The notes beneath the pieces were generated by a model. That model saw only the letters and a list, made by a program, of their open reading frames with translations, was not told the DNA's origin and ran no database searches. From positions 1 through 64,000 of the forward strand of contig UBQX01000026.1 in assembly GCA_900467685.1 (NCBI GenBank): a stretch of 64,000 nucleotides of DNA, read 5' to 3'. The stretch's first letter is position 1; each line of letters opens with the position of its first letter. This DNA comes from Hyphomicrobiales bacterium. GTDB taxonomy: Bacteria > Pseudomonadota > Alphaproteobacteria > Rhizobiales > Rhizobiaceae. Below are positions 52,398 through 61,349 of this stretch, in pieces. The position numbers and the translations under genes were made by a program.

Positions 52398-53051
52398 TCA
52401 GAACTCGACCTCGAGTTCGACCATTTCCGCCGGCTCGGCTTCGGCGCCGGCGATCCATTCCTGCATGAGCGGCCAGGCGAAGATGTGGTCGCAATAAGCC
52501 TTGAGCTTCGGATCGAGTTCGACCGCATAGGTGACGAAGCGGGAGCAGACGGGGGCGAACATCGCGTCCGCGATGGTGGGCGTTTGGCCAAAGAGCCACG
52601 GGCCGCCATACTGATCGAGGCATTCGGTCCAGATTTCCTTGATGCGCTCGACATCGGGGCGCGCACCGGAGAAAATCTTGAAGCTCTGGTAGCGCGTGCG
52701 GATGTTCATCGGCAGCGCCGAGCGCATGTTCTGGAAGCCGGAATGCATTTCGCCGGAGACGGCGCGGCAATGCGCGCGCGCGGCCTGGTCGTAGGGCAGA
52801 AGGCCAGCCTGCGGGTTCCATTCATGCATGTATTCTGCAATCGCCAGCGTATCCCAGACGGTCACGACACCATGTGTCAGACGCGGCACGAGGACGGACG
52901 GAGAGAGGAGGAGCAGTTCCTTGCGGTTCTTCTCGTCCGGCGGCGCCACGACCTCGGTGAATTGCAGACCCGCCATCTTGCAGAGCAACCAGCCGCGCAG
53001 CGACCACGAAGAGTAATTCTTGGACGAAATGGTCAATTCGGCTGAGAGCAT
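52398..53051 (-). CDS. Glutathione S-transferase family protein
   Basis: 217 aa from the ATG at 53051, with GGGGTGGAA upstream; an ATG seven codons earlier is the alternative. A thioredoxin-fold N-terminus (SKNYSSWSLRGWLLCKMAGLQFTEVV) with Ser as the likely activating residue is followed by the glutathione gamma-Glu site DTLAIAEYMHE and an all-helical C-terminal domain (GPWLFGQTPTIADAMFAPVCSRF). The substrate is unknown. It is divergent from phaZ. Confidence 0.9.
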   Translation of the reverse strand: MLSAELTISSKNYSSWSLRGWLLCKMAGLQFTEVVAPPDEKNRKELLLLSPSVLVPRLTHGVVTVWDTLAIAEYMHEWNPQAGLLPYDQAARAHCRAVSGEMHSGFQNMRSALPMNIRTRYQSFKIFSGARPDVERIKEIWTECLDQYGGPWLFGQTPTIADAMFAPVCSRFVTYAVELDPKLKAYCDHIFAWPLMQEWIAGAEAEPAEMVELEVEF

Positions 53052-53147
53052 GATTTCCACCCCACGAGACATATAGCAATATCTTCTGGCAACACGTTCG
53101 AAAATGCACTAGCTTTTTGCATTGCACAAGAAGGAGATTGCCCCCTT

Positions 53148-54362
53148 ATGCTTTATCAGGCCTACCAGCTGCAGGACGATTTGATCGGCCCGTTCCGCAA
53201 GGCAGCAAAATTCTGGATGCGCATGGGCAATTGGGGCTTCGGGCCGCTGACACGCGACGCCAACCAGCAGTTTCTCGCAGCACTCGAAATGGTCTCGCGG
53301 TTCGAGCTCACCCATTCGCGCCCCGATTTCGGCATCACGGAAGTGTCGACCGGCAATCAGGTCGTGCCGGTGCGCGAAGAGGTGGCGCTGGACCTGCCCT
53401 TCGGCAAGCTTCTGCATTTCGTGAAGGACATTGATGCGGCTCAACCGCGCGTGCTGGTCGTCGCCCCGCTCTCCGGCCATTTCTCGACGCTGCTGGCCGG
53501 CACCGTAAAGACGCTGCTGCAGGACCACGACGTCTACATCACCGACTGGGCCAATGCCCGCGACGTGCCGCTCTCGGAGGGGCATTTCGGCGTCGAGGAT
53601 TACATCACCTATATCATCCGCTTCCTGGAGGAGATCGGGCCGGGCGCGCATATCCTCGCCGTCTGTCAGCCCTGCGTGCAGGCACTCTGCGCCGTCTCGG
53701 TCATGTCGGAGGAAAACCATCCGGCGACGCCGAAAACGATGACGCTGATGGCCGGGCCCATCGACCCGCGCGAGAGCCCGACGGAGGTCAACGAACTGGC
53801 GGTCAAGAAATCGCTGGAATGGTTCGAGAATTCGATGATCTCCACCGTGCCCTATCGCTATGCCGGCGGCGGACGCAAGGTCTATCCCGGCTTCCTGCAG
53901 CTCATCGCCTTCATGTCGATGAACATGGAGCGCCACAAGAAGGCGCATGCCAAGCTCTACGATCATCTCGCCAAGGGCGAGGTGAAGGAAGCCGAGAAGA
54001 TCAAGACCTTCTACGACGAGTATTTCGCCGTGCTGGACCTCACCGAAGAATTCTACATCGAAACCATCGACCGCATCTTCCAGAAGGCCGAACTTGCCAC
54101 CGGCGACTTCACCTATATGGGCCGCCCGGTCAATCCCGGCGCGATCCGCAAGACGGCCCTTCTGACGGTTGAGGGCGGCCGCGACGACATCTGCGCGCTT
54201 GGCCAGACGGCGGCAGCGCATGACCTCTGCAACTCGCTACGACCGCATCTGAAACGGCACCATCTGCAGGCCAATGTGGGGCACTACGGCGTGTTCAACG
54301 GACGGCACTGGAATAACGAGATTTATCCGGTGGTGCGGAACCATATTCTGATGATGGAGTGA
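53148..54362 (+). CDS. phaZ: Intracellular poly(3-hydroxybutyrate) depolymerase PhaZ
   Basis: 404 aa. The family is recognised from the N-terminus LYQAYQLQDDLIGPFRKAAKFW, the nucleophile elbow AVCQPCVQAL (Cys173 in place of Ser), the MAGPIDPRESPTEVNELA block and the C-terminal GHYGVFNGRHWNNEIYPVVRNHI with the catalytic His. It mobilises carbon stored as PHB granules in the cytoplasm. ATG at 53148 is preceded by AAGGAGA. A palindromic repeat follows. Confidence 0.94.
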   Translation: MLYQAYQLQDDLIGPFRKAAKFWMRMGNWGFGPLTRDANQQFLAALEMVSRFELTHSRPDFGITEVSTGNQVVPVREEVALDLPFGKLLHFVKDIDAAQPRVLVVAPLSGHFSTLLAGTVKTLLQDHDVYITDWANARDVPLSEGHFGVEDYITYIIRFLEEIGPGAHILAVCQPCVQALCAVSVMSEENHPATPKTMTLMAGPIDPRESPTEVNELAVKKSLEWFENSMISTVPYRYAGGGRKVYPGFLQLIAFMSMNMERHKKAHAKLYDHLAKGEVKEAEKIKTFYDEYFAVLDLTEEFYIETIDRIFQKAELATGDFTYMGRPVNPGAIRKTALLTVEGGRDDICALGQTAAAHDLCNSLRPHLKRHHLQANVGHYGVFNGRHWNNEIYPVVRNHILMME

Positions 54363-54373
54363 GGCTCCATCCT

Positions 54374-54510
54374 ATCTCCCCCCTTGAGGGGGAGATGCCC
54401 GGCAGGGCAGAGGGGGGTATGGCGCGGCATACTCATTCCCTTTTAGGAGGCTGTGCCTGCGGCACCCCCCTCTGTCAGCATCGCTGACATCTCCCCCTCA
54501 AGGGGGAGAT
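54374..54510. repeat. Composite inverted repeat between phaZ and pgi
   Basis: Two copies of ATCTCCCCC-(T/C)-x-x-A-GGGGGAGAT palindromes (54374-54396 and 54489-54510, the second perfect) flank a nested pair AGAGGGGGGT (about 54410-54419) / ACCCCCCTCT (about 54464-54473). The whole 137 bp can fold on itself. Its CTCCCCC-TTGAG-GGGGGAG-GCAGAGGGGGG composition is that of a very common rhizobial intergenic element (recalled). It lies between convergent genes and may serve as a two-way transcript end. Confidence 0.8.
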
Positions 54511-54526
54511 TGGCGTTGGAGCAAGC

Positions 54527-56152
54527 CTACTCGGCCTTCGACCGCAGCGCCGCAACCAGCCCCGCCGTAGACGAATCCAACCCTTCGGTCCCCTTTGCCC
54601 CCTGCACGACCGGCAGCAGCCCCGTTGCCAGTTCCTTCCCCAGCTCCACCCCCCACTGGTCAAACGAGTTGATGCCGAACATCACGCCTTCGACGAAGAC
54701 GCGGTGTTCGTAGAGGGCGATGAGGCGGCCGAGCGCGAAGGGGGTCAGCCTGTCATAGACCATCGTCACCGACGGACGGTTGCCGGTGAAGACGCGGTGG
54801 GGGGCGATCTTTTCGGCTTCATCCTCGGCCCATTTCTGGGCGAGAAGCTGTGCCTTCGCCTCGGCCTTGGTGCGGCCCTTCAGGAGCGCCTGGGACTGCG
54901 CGAGGCAATTCGACATCAGCAGTTCGTGCTGGTAGCGCAGCTCTGGCTCGAAGCCGTTGGCGGCGATCATGAATTCGACCGGGATGATATCCGTGCCCTG
55001 GTGCAGGAGCTGGAAGAAGGCGTGCTGGCCGTTGGTGCCGGGCTCGCCCCACACGACCGGGCCCGAGGAGCCATCGACCGGCGAACCGTCGATGACGACG
55101 CCCTTGCCGTTCGATTCCATGTCGAGCTGCTGCAGATAGGCGGCAAAGCGCGACAGGCGCTGGTCGTAGGGGATGACGGCGCGGGAGGTGTAGCCGAGGA
55201 CATTGCGCTGATACCAGCCGACCATGCCGAGAACCATCGGCAGGTTCTTCTCGAACGGTGCCGAGCGGAAATGCGTGTCGACCGCATAGGCGCCATCGAG
55301 GAAAGCGCCGAAGTTTTCCGGGCCGACCGAGATCATCAGCGGCAGGCCGATGGCCGACCAGATGGAATAGCGACCGCCCACCCAGTCCCAGAAGCCGAAG
55401 ACGCGGGCGCTGTCGATACCGAAGGCGGCGACCTTGTCGAGCGCGGTGGAAACGGCGGCGAAATGATGGCCGACAGCCGCCTCGCCGAGCTTGTCGGCGA
55501 TGAAGGCGCGGGCCGCTTTCGCATTCGTCATCGTCTCGATGGTGGTGAAAGTCTTGGAGGCGATGATGAAGAGCGTGGTTTCGGGGTCGAGCAGCTTCAG
55601 CGTGTCGGCGATATGGGCGCCGTCGACATTCGAGACATAATGGGCGCGTGGGCCATCGTGATAGGGCGCGAGCGCCAGCGTCGTCATGGCTGGGCCGAGG
55701 TCGGAGCCGCCGATGCCGATATTGACGATATCGGTGAACTTTTTGCCGGTCGCGCCGGCGATCTTGCCCGAACGGATGCCGTCGGAGAAGGCACCCATGG
55801 CCGCGAGCACAGCGTTGACGTCCGGCATGACATCCGCGCCGTCGACGATGACCGGTGTGTTGGCGCGGTTGCGCAGCGCCGTGTGGAGCACGGCACGCTT
55901 TTCGGTGAGGTTGATCTTTTCGCCGGCAAACATCGCCTCGCGCTTGGAAGCGACGCCCGCCTTTTCGGCGGCGTCTGCCAGCAGCGTCATGATCTTCGGA
56001 TTGACTGCCGTCTTGGAGAAATCGAGCAGAAGATCGCCAAGCCCGATGCTGTAGCGGGAGAAACGCTCCGGATCGGCGGCGAAAGCCGCACGAATATCGG
56101 TGGCAGCCGTTTCGGCAACAGCATCACGAAGGGCTTTGACGATGGATTGCAT
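54527..56152 (-). CDS. pgi: Glucose-6-phosphate isomerase
   Basis: 541 aa, full length. PGI signatures: [45 protein letters not shown] and, near the end, [17 protein letters not shown]. It interconverts glucose-6-P and fructose-6-P; with the nearby fructokinase it supports hexose entry into the Entner-Doudoroff and pentose pathways. It is monocistronic. AGGAGAGA lies close before the start. Confidence 0.97.
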   Translation of the reverse strand: MQSIVKALRDAVAETAATDIRAAFAADPERFSRYSIGLGDLLLDFSKTAVNPKIMTLLADAAEKAGVASKREAMFAGEKINLTEKRAVLHTALRNRANTPVIVDGADVMPDVNAVLAAMGAFSDGIRSGKIAGATGKKFTDIVNIGIGGSDLGPAMTTLALAPYHDGPRAHYVSNVDGAHIADTLKLLDPETTLFIIASKTFTTIETMTNAKAARAFIADKLGEAAVGHHFAAVSTALDKVAAFGIDSARVFGFWDWVGGRYSIWSAIGLPLMISVGPENFGAFLDGAYAVDTHFRSAPFEKNLPMVLGMVGWYQRNVLGYTSRAVIPYDQRLSRFAAYLQQLDMESNGKGVVIDGSPVDGSSGPVVWGEPGTNGQHAFFQLLHQGTDIIPVEFMIAANGFEPELRYQHELLMSNCLAQSQALLKGRTKAEAKAQLLAQKWAEDEAEKIAPHRVFTGNRPSVTMVYDRLTPFALGRLIALYEHRVFVEGVMFGINSFDQWGVELGKELATGLLPVVQGAKGTEGLDSSTAGLVAALRSKAE

Positions 56153-56288
56153 GTCTTCTCTCCTCGAGGCTCGCAGCCAGCCACGCCAGCGCGAAAATTG
56201 GACCGTTCGAGGGAGACTCTTAAGACACCAATCGATTTAAAGAAAGGCGTATGCGCGCCGCAGCATTCATTTTCGCGGCCAAAAGCAA

Positions 56289-56316
56289 GGGCCCCGAACG
56301 TTGCCATTCGGGGCCC
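56289..56316 (-). terminator. Terminator of the HTH regulator gene
   Basis: GGGCCCCGAA / TTCGGGGCCC with an 8-nt loop. On the minus strand it is followed by TTGCTTTTGG. It begins about 32 bp past the regulator stop. Confidence 0.8.
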
Positions 56317-56348
56317 TCGACAAAGAGATTTCAATTACAACCGATGCG

Positions 56349-56768
56349 TTACTCGACGTCGGCTTCCGCTGCGAGTGCCTTGACCAGCTCCACAACCTTG
56401 CGGCGCACCTTGGAATCATTGATCTTCACGAAGGCGCGGTTCAGCTGCAGGCCTTCCGAGGAGGACAGGAAGTCGACCACGTAGTTGGAGCTGGAGGCTT
56501 CCGCCATGCCGGACTGGCCGGAGGACGTGTCGCCGGGAGCATCTTCGAAGAAGAAGGAAACCGGAACATTCAGGATGTTCGAAATGTTCTGCAAACGGCT
56601 TGCGCCGACGCGGTTCGTGCCCTTTTCGTACTTCTGGATCTGCTGGAAGGTGATTCCGAGGCTTTCACCCAGCTTTTCCTGGCTCATTCCGAGCATCGTT
56701 CTGCGCAGACGGATGCGGCTGCCGACGTGAATGTCGATCGGGTTCGGTTTCTTCTTGTTTACGACCAT
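56349..56768 (-). CDS. XRE-family HTH regulator (PhrR-like)
   Basis: 139 aa. A Cro/C1-type HTH occupies about 15-75 (IRLRRTMLGMSQEKLGESLGITFQQIQKYEKGTNRVGASRLQNIS). The Ser/Gly-rich linker (about 83-95) leads to a C-terminal helical segment (NRAFVKINDSKVRRKVVELVKALAAEAD). The same gene type is known next to lnt (actA) in Sinorhizobium, where phrR is induced by low pH; the orthology here is inferred from position and size. It is the last gene of the miaB-to-lnt series, 158 bp past lnt, so it likely has its own promoter. Confidence 0.88.
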   Translation of the reverse strand: MVVNKKKPNPIDIHVGSRIRLRRTMLGMSQEKLGESLGITFQQIQKYEKGTNRVGASRLQNISNILNVPVSFFFEDAPGDTSSGQSGMAEASSSNYVVDFLSSSEGLQLNRAFVKINDSKVRRKVVELVKALAAEADVE

Positions 56769-56926
56769 CTAATTGCCCTGACTTGACTAAGCTGTGAATC
56801 TACCCAGCTGCATATTTTCATAACTTTGAGGCAAGACTTCGCCCGCTGCCTGCACCCCACCTTCGCGCAACACGAGCTATCCACCGTCGCTTTGCACTAT
56901 GCATTTTCAGGGGTTTCCGGTCAATT

Positions 56927-58507
56927 CTAACGGAAAATAAAACTAACACGAGAAAAAGCCGCAACAAGGAAAATTAGCACGGTCAACAACCAAAAGTTCG
57001 CACTTCGCGCAGAACTGTTCAGTGATGAAACAGATTTTAGCGCGAAGGTTGAATCGACTACACCGGAAGTATAAATTGTTGCCCCTGAAATTATCTGTCC
57101 ATCAGCCGCGATAATTGCAGAAATACCACTGTTTGCACTGCGGATCATCGGCAATCCGAGCTCGACGGCGGTGACCTGGGCCTGGTGGAAATGCTGATAC
57201 GGGCCGGGCGTCCGACCAAACCAGATGTCATTCGTCAGGTTGATCAGCGCCGAGGCGCGGGAAACGGCCGGACCTATCTCCTCGGGGAAGATCGCCTCGT
57301 AGCAGATGAGCGGATAGAACTGGCGACCGCCGGGAAGCGTCAGAAGATTGGGGCTGACGGCCGCCGTGTAGCCGCCGGGCAAGGCGGCGATCGTGTCGAC
57401 GCCCCAGGAGCGGAGAAGATCTGCGAAGGGCATATATTCGCCAAAGGGCACAAGATGGACCTTGTCGGCGGCCGAAACGATCTGGCCTTCGCTGTCGAAT
57501 ACATAGGCAGAGTTGTAATAGCGGCGCGAGGATCCTGCGCCTGCGTCCTCCGCCCGAACCGTTCCGGCAATCAGCGTCTGCTGGTCATGCAGCAATTCTG
57601 CCAGCCGCGTGAAAGCCTCCTGCTTCTCCGTCAGGATGAAGGGAATAGCTGTTTCGGGCCAGACAATGAGGTCGGGCTTCTTGGCCCCTTCGGGGGGCAG
57701 ACTGCTCAGCGTCAGCAGCTTGTCGAAGATGGCATTGCGGCTCTCGTCCGTATCGCCCTCGTCCAGGCCGATGACGGGCTGGACGAGGCGGACGCTGATC
57801 TCGCTCTTGCCCGGCCGCGCCGCAAAGCGCTGCATGGCGAAGTAGCCATAGCCGAAATCAGCCAGGAGAAGCAGGACCGCGAGGGGGATGCCGATGCGTG
57901 CGCCCTTGCCGGTGCCCAGAAGTGCGGGCATGGCGAAGACAAAGACAGCGAGCAGCGTCATGCCCTCGACGCCGATGAGCCGCACCGGCTGCATCATGAT
58001 CGGGATCGGCATGGCCGTATAGCCGATGGCATTCCAGGGAAATCCTGTCAGCACGAAGCTGCGCAGCCATTCGAGAACGGCAAAGGCAACCGCAAGCATG
58101 GCAATCCGGCCGATGCCATCAGGCCAAAGCAGGCGGGCGAGCGCCACCGCCAGACCATAGAAGATTGCCAGAACCGCAGGCAGGCCGGCGACCGCAAGCG
58201 GTACTGCCCATTTGAATTCGGGATCAGCCAGAAGCGGACTTGCCAGCCACCACAGACCGGCCACGAAATAGCCGAAGCCGAAAAGCCAGCCGATGCCGAA
58301 GGCGGGCAGGATTCGGCCGAAAATCCCGCTCTCCGGCGAACCTGCTGCGCCATCGATCAGCCAGACCAGCAGCGAAAAGGCGACAAACATGGCGGCAAAG
58401 ACATTGAGCGGAGGCAGCGCCAGCGCCCCGATGGCGCCCGCAACGAGCACTATCAGCGCCCGCTTCCACCCCCAGCTCAAGATGACGCTGTTTGCAAGTC
58501 TTTCCAT
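56927..58507 (-). CDS. lnt: Apolipoprotein N-acyltransferase
   Basis: 526 aa. Six or seven N-terminal membrane helices (about 15-215) precede the nitrilase-like periplasmic domain and one C-terminal helix. The catalytic triad is visible: Glu in IVWPETAIPF, Lys in ADKVHLVPFGEYMPF, Cys in YPLICYEAIFPE. Lnt adds the third acyl chain to lipoproteins after LspA has acted. The last about 60 codons are noticeably more AT-rich than the rest of the gene. It follows corC by 77 bp. Confidence 0.96.
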   Translation of the reverse strand: MERLANSVILSWGWKRALIVLVAGAIGALALPPLNVFAAMFVAFSLLVWLIDGAAGSPESGIFGRILPAFGIGWLFGFGYFVAGLWWLASPLLADPEFKWAVPLAVAGLPAVLAIFYGLAVALARLLWPDGIGRIAMLAVAFAVLEWLRSFVLTGFPWNAIGYTAMPIPIMMQPVRLIGVEGMTLLAVFVFAMPALLGTGKGARIGIPLAVLLLLADFGYGYFAMQRFAARPGKSEISVRLVQPVIGLDEGDTDESRNAIFDKLLTLSSLPPEGAKKPDLIVWPETAIPFILTEKQEAFTRLAELLHDQQTLIAGTVRAEDAGAGSSRRYYNSAYVFDSEGQIVSAADKVHLVPFGEYMPFADLLRSWGVDTIAALPGGYTAAVSPNLLTLPGGRQFYPLICYEAIFPEEIGPAVSRASALINLTNDIWFGRTPGPYQHFHQAQVTAVELGLPMIRSANSGISAIIAADGQIISGATIYTSGVVDSTFALKSVSSLNSSARSANFWLLTVLIFLVAAFSRVSFIFR

Positions 58508-58584
58508 GCTTCAAGCCCGAGTTTGATGCAAGACGGGGCTGTTCCGGCCCCTGATCGGGGGACGAAACGTCCACGAAATTGCGC

Positions 58585-59736
58585 TCAATCTAGGGCGGGA
58601 GGCTTGCCCGGACCTGCCGATTGGACCGCCATGGGCTCCAGTTCCTGCTCACCCTTGGTCTGGACGCGGCGGCGCGGCGCGACGCGTTTGCGGGTGATGC
58701 GGACCTTCTTGATGCGGCGCGGGTCGGCTTCCAGGACGTGGAATTCGAAGCCGGGGAGCGCCTGCACCACCTCGCCGCGCACGGGAATGCGGCCAAGCGA
58801 GGAGAAGATCAGGCCGCCCAGCGTGTCCACGTCTTCCAGTTGCTCGCGGATATCGAAATCCGACCCGACGAGTTCGGCAATCTCTTCGAGTTCGGCGCGG
58901 GCGTCGGCAATGAAGACATCGTCGGAGGTCTTGCGGATCATGACTTCGTCGTCATCATGCTCATCCTCGATATCGCCGACGACCATCTCGACGATATCTT
59001 CCAGCGAGACGAGACCGTCAGTGCCGCCATACTCATCGATGACCAGCGCCATCTGGATGCGCGAGGCCTGCATGCGCGCCATGAGGTCCGAAGCCAGCAT
59101 CGAGGGCGGCACGAAGAGCAGCTGGCGCACGATGCCTGTTTCCGACAGCGGCTTGTTGATGTCGATGCGGCCGAGATCGAAGGCGGGCTTGGGGGCGCGG
59201 GAAGCCGGCTTTTCCTCTGTCTCGGCGGCCACGGCCGCAGCCTTCGCTGCAGAAGCGGCGCGGCTCGAGGTGCGGCGCTTGTTTCGCGCCTGCTTCATCA
59301 CCCAGGACAGGAGGTCCCGGATATGAACCATGCCACGCGGATCGTCGAGCGTGTCGCAATAGACCGGCATGCGCGACCGGCCCGAATCCTCGAAAAGAAC
59401 CATGAGGTCGCCAACGGTGATGCTCTGGTCCACCGCCTCGATATCCACGCGCGGAACCATGACATCTTCGACGCGGACTTCGCGGAAGCGCAGGATATTG
59501 TGGAGCATGGCCCTTTCGTTGGGAGAAAAGACCGCATTGCTGTCCAGATCGGCCAGAAGCGCGTCTGCAATATTCTCGCGCAGGCTGGATCCGTTGGACG
59601 GCTTGAAAAGGCGCGCGGCCCAGGTCCTTAACGGATTGCCGTTCCTATGCGCGCCGGCGGGACTGCCGCCCTCCTCGGAAACTGACGAACCATTTTCATC
59701 GCTCGCCGCTCGTGTCGTGTCAGATATGTCGCTCAT
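58585..59736 (-). CDS. corC: CorC/HlyC-type CBS-domain protein
   Basis: 383 aa. A hydrophilic N-terminus (1-60) is followed by CBS 1 (VEDVMVPRVDIEAVDQ ... VYCDTLDDPRGMVHIRDLL), an Ala/Lys-rich insert, CBS 2 (IQMALVIDEYGGTDGLVSLEDIVEMVVGDIEDEHD) and the C-terminal CorC_HlyC domain (TLGGLIFSSLGRIPVRGEVV), then a basic tail. No membrane helices. The family binds adenosine nucleotides and is linked to divalent-cation homeostasis. It sits 12 bp after ybeY. Confidence 0.92.
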   Translation of the reverse strand: MSDISDTTRAASDENGSSVSEEGGSPAGAHRNGNPLRTWAARLFKPSNGSSLRENIADALLADLDSNAVFSPNERAMLHNILRFREVRVEDVMVPRVDIEAVDQSITVGDLMVLFEDSGRSRMPVYCDTLDDPRGMVHIRDLLSWVMKQARNKRRTSSRAASAAKAAAVAAETEEKPASRAPKPAFDLGRIDINKPLSETGIVRQLLFVPPSMLASDLMARMQASRIQMALVIDEYGGTDGLVSLEDIVEMVVGDIEDEHDDDEVMIRKTSDDVFIADARAELEEIAELVGSDFDIREQLEDVDTLGGLIFSSLGRIPVRGEVVQALPGFEFHVLEADPRRIKKVRITRKRVAPRRRVQTKGEQELEPMAVQSAGPGKPPALD

Positions 59737-59748
59737 TGTCTCCAGCGA

Positions 59749-60258
59749 TCAGGTCGGTTCGGTTCCTGCGTATGGATCAGATAGGCCGAGGCCCAAAAGA
59801 ATACGAGTTTCCAGACCTTCCATGATCGTCGCTTCTTCGTCGTTCATGTGATCATAGCCGAAAAGATGCAGAAAACCATGCACTAGGAGATGGCTTAAGT
59901 GCGCCTCGAACGGCTTTTCCAGGTGAGCCGCCTCGCGGGCGACCGTTTCCTGGGCGAAAATGATGTCGCCCAGCATAGGCCCCGGCATGCCGCCGGGTGC
60001 AAGGGGATAGGCCGGGAAGGACAGGACATTGGTCGGCTTGTCCTGCTCCCGCCATTCCGCATTGATCTCGCGGATCGAGGCGTCGTCGGTGAAGAGCAGC
60101 GAGAGCTCGATCGGATGTTTCGGGAAGGGCTGCTTCTCGAACTTGACCAGATGGTCACCCGCGGCTTTCAGAACCGGCTCACATAAAGCAAGAAGACTGG
60201 CCTCGTCCGGCCAGTCCCCTTCCTCAATCGAAATCTGTATGTCGAACCTGTCGCTCAG
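59749..60258 (-). CDS. ybeY: Endoribonuclease / rRNA maturation factor YbeY with a CTG start
   Basis: 169 aa. The gene is complete, but no ATG, GTG or TTG lies upstream of the conserved region; the next ATG (59988) would remove more than half of the protein. The frame starts plausibly at CTG 60258, overlapping the phoH stop as CTGA, with GGGGAG 6 nt upstream. The protein begins (L/M)SDRFDIQISIEEGDWPDE, which aligns with the family N-terminus as I remember it, and contains ELSLLFTDDASIREINAEWR, TNVLSFPAY, LGDIIFA and the zinc motif HGFLHLFGYDH. YbeY acts in 16S rRNA 3' maturation and ribosome quality control. Confidence 0.9.
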   Translation of the reverse strand: MSDRFDIQISIEEGDWPDEASLLALCEPVLKAAGDHLVKFEKQPFPKHPIELSLLFTDDASIREINAEWREQDKPTNVLSFPAYPLAPGGMPGPMLGDIIFAQETVAREAAHLEKPFEAHLSHLLVHGFLHLFGYDHMNDEEATIMEGLETRILLGLGLSDPYAGTEPT

Positions 60259-61334
60259 TTTGTACTCCCCACCGCGTCTGCGGCGGGCTCCGGCTTTTCA
60301 TATTCGGCGTCGTACGCCTTGACGATGCGCCCGACAAGAGGGTGACGCACGACATCGACATCGCGGAAGCGAATGATCGATACGCCTTCGACCTCCTTCA
60401 GGATGCGCAGCGCCTCCACGAGACCCGACTTGACGCCGCGCGGAAGGTCGATCTGGCTCGGATCGCCGGTCACGATCATGCGGGCGTTTTCGCCGAGACG
60501 CGTCAGGAACATCTTCATCTGCATCGATGTCGTGTTCTGCGCCTCGTCGAGGATGACGGCGGCATTGGAGAGCGTGCGTCCGCGCATGAAGGCGAGCGGG
60601 GCAATTTCGATCACACCGGCGGTAATGGCCCGTTCGACCTTGTCGCCCGGCATCATGTCATAGAGCGCGTCGTAGAGAGGCCGCAGATAGGGATCGACCT
60701 TTTCCTTCATGTCGCCGGGCAGGAAGCCCAAACGTTCGCCGGCTTCGACCGCGGGACGCGACAGGATGATCTTGTCGACCGCGCCGCGCTCCAGAAGCTG
60801 GGCAGCATGGGCGACAGCGAGATAGGTCTTGCCCGTACCGGCAGGGCCGGTCCCGAAGACGAGTTCGGAGCGCTCCAGCGCGCGGATATAGGCATCCTGC
60901 GTCGGCGTGCGGGCGACAATCGTCTTCTTGCGGGTGGAAATCTGCGCCATGGTCAGCTTCGACTTGCGCTCCAGCGTCGGGAGAGTCAACTGGTCATCGG
61001 CAGCGACGGCCATGCGGATGGCGCCCTCGACGTCGGACGTCTCGACCGTAGCGCCCTTCTGCAGGCGCTCGTAGAGATAATCCAGAGCCCGGCGGGCCTG
61101 GTTCGTCGCCTGAATTTCACCGGTGATGGCGACCGAATTGCCGCGGGCGCGGGCATCGACCTTCAACCGCTCCTCGATAAGCTTCAGATGCTCATCGAAC
61201 TGGCCAAACAGTTCGCTGGCGTATCGGTTGTTTTCAAACGTGAGCACGAAATGATTGGCATCCGTGACGGACGAGCGGGATTGACGCGAAGATTGCGGCA
61301 CCATTTCGTGTGTGTTCAAGCGGTCGGGCTCCAT
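60255..61334 (-). CDS. PhoH family ATPase (PhoH-like / YbeZ)
   Basis: 359 aa. An N-terminal KH-like segment (about 28-115) precedes the PhoH P-loop domain: Walker A FGTGPAGTGKTYLAV, Walker B AAVILDEAQNTTSMQMKMFLTR and the GDPSQIDLP motif. Members pair with YbeY in RNA metabolism. Its TGA overlaps the CTG start of ybeY. An alternative ATG lies 10 codons downstream of the chosen start. miaB ends 15 bp upstream. Confidence 0.94.
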   Translation of the reverse strand: MEPDRLNTHEMVPQSSRQSRSSVTDANHFVLTFENNRYASELFGQFDEHLKLIEERLKVDARARGNSVAITGEIQATNQARRALDYLYERLQKGATVETSDVEGAIRMAVAADDQLTLPTLERKSKLTMAQISTRKKTIVARTPTQDAYIRALERSELVFGTGPAGTGKTYLAVAHAAQLLERGAVDKIILSRPAVEAGERLGFLPGDMKEKVDPYLRPLYDALYDMMPGDKVERAITAGVIEIAPLAFMRGRTLSNAAVILDEAQNTTSMQMKMFLTRLGENARMIVTGDPSQIDLPRGVKSGLVEALRILKEVEGVSIIRFRDVDVVRHPLVGRIVKAYDAEYEKPEPAADAVGSTN

Positions 61335-61349
61335 GTTGGTCCCGGACCT

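Noticed and set aside
57185-59326. 713-codon plus-strand open frame across lnt and corC
   Set aside because: Antisense to two well-supported genes and lacking any recognisable domain.
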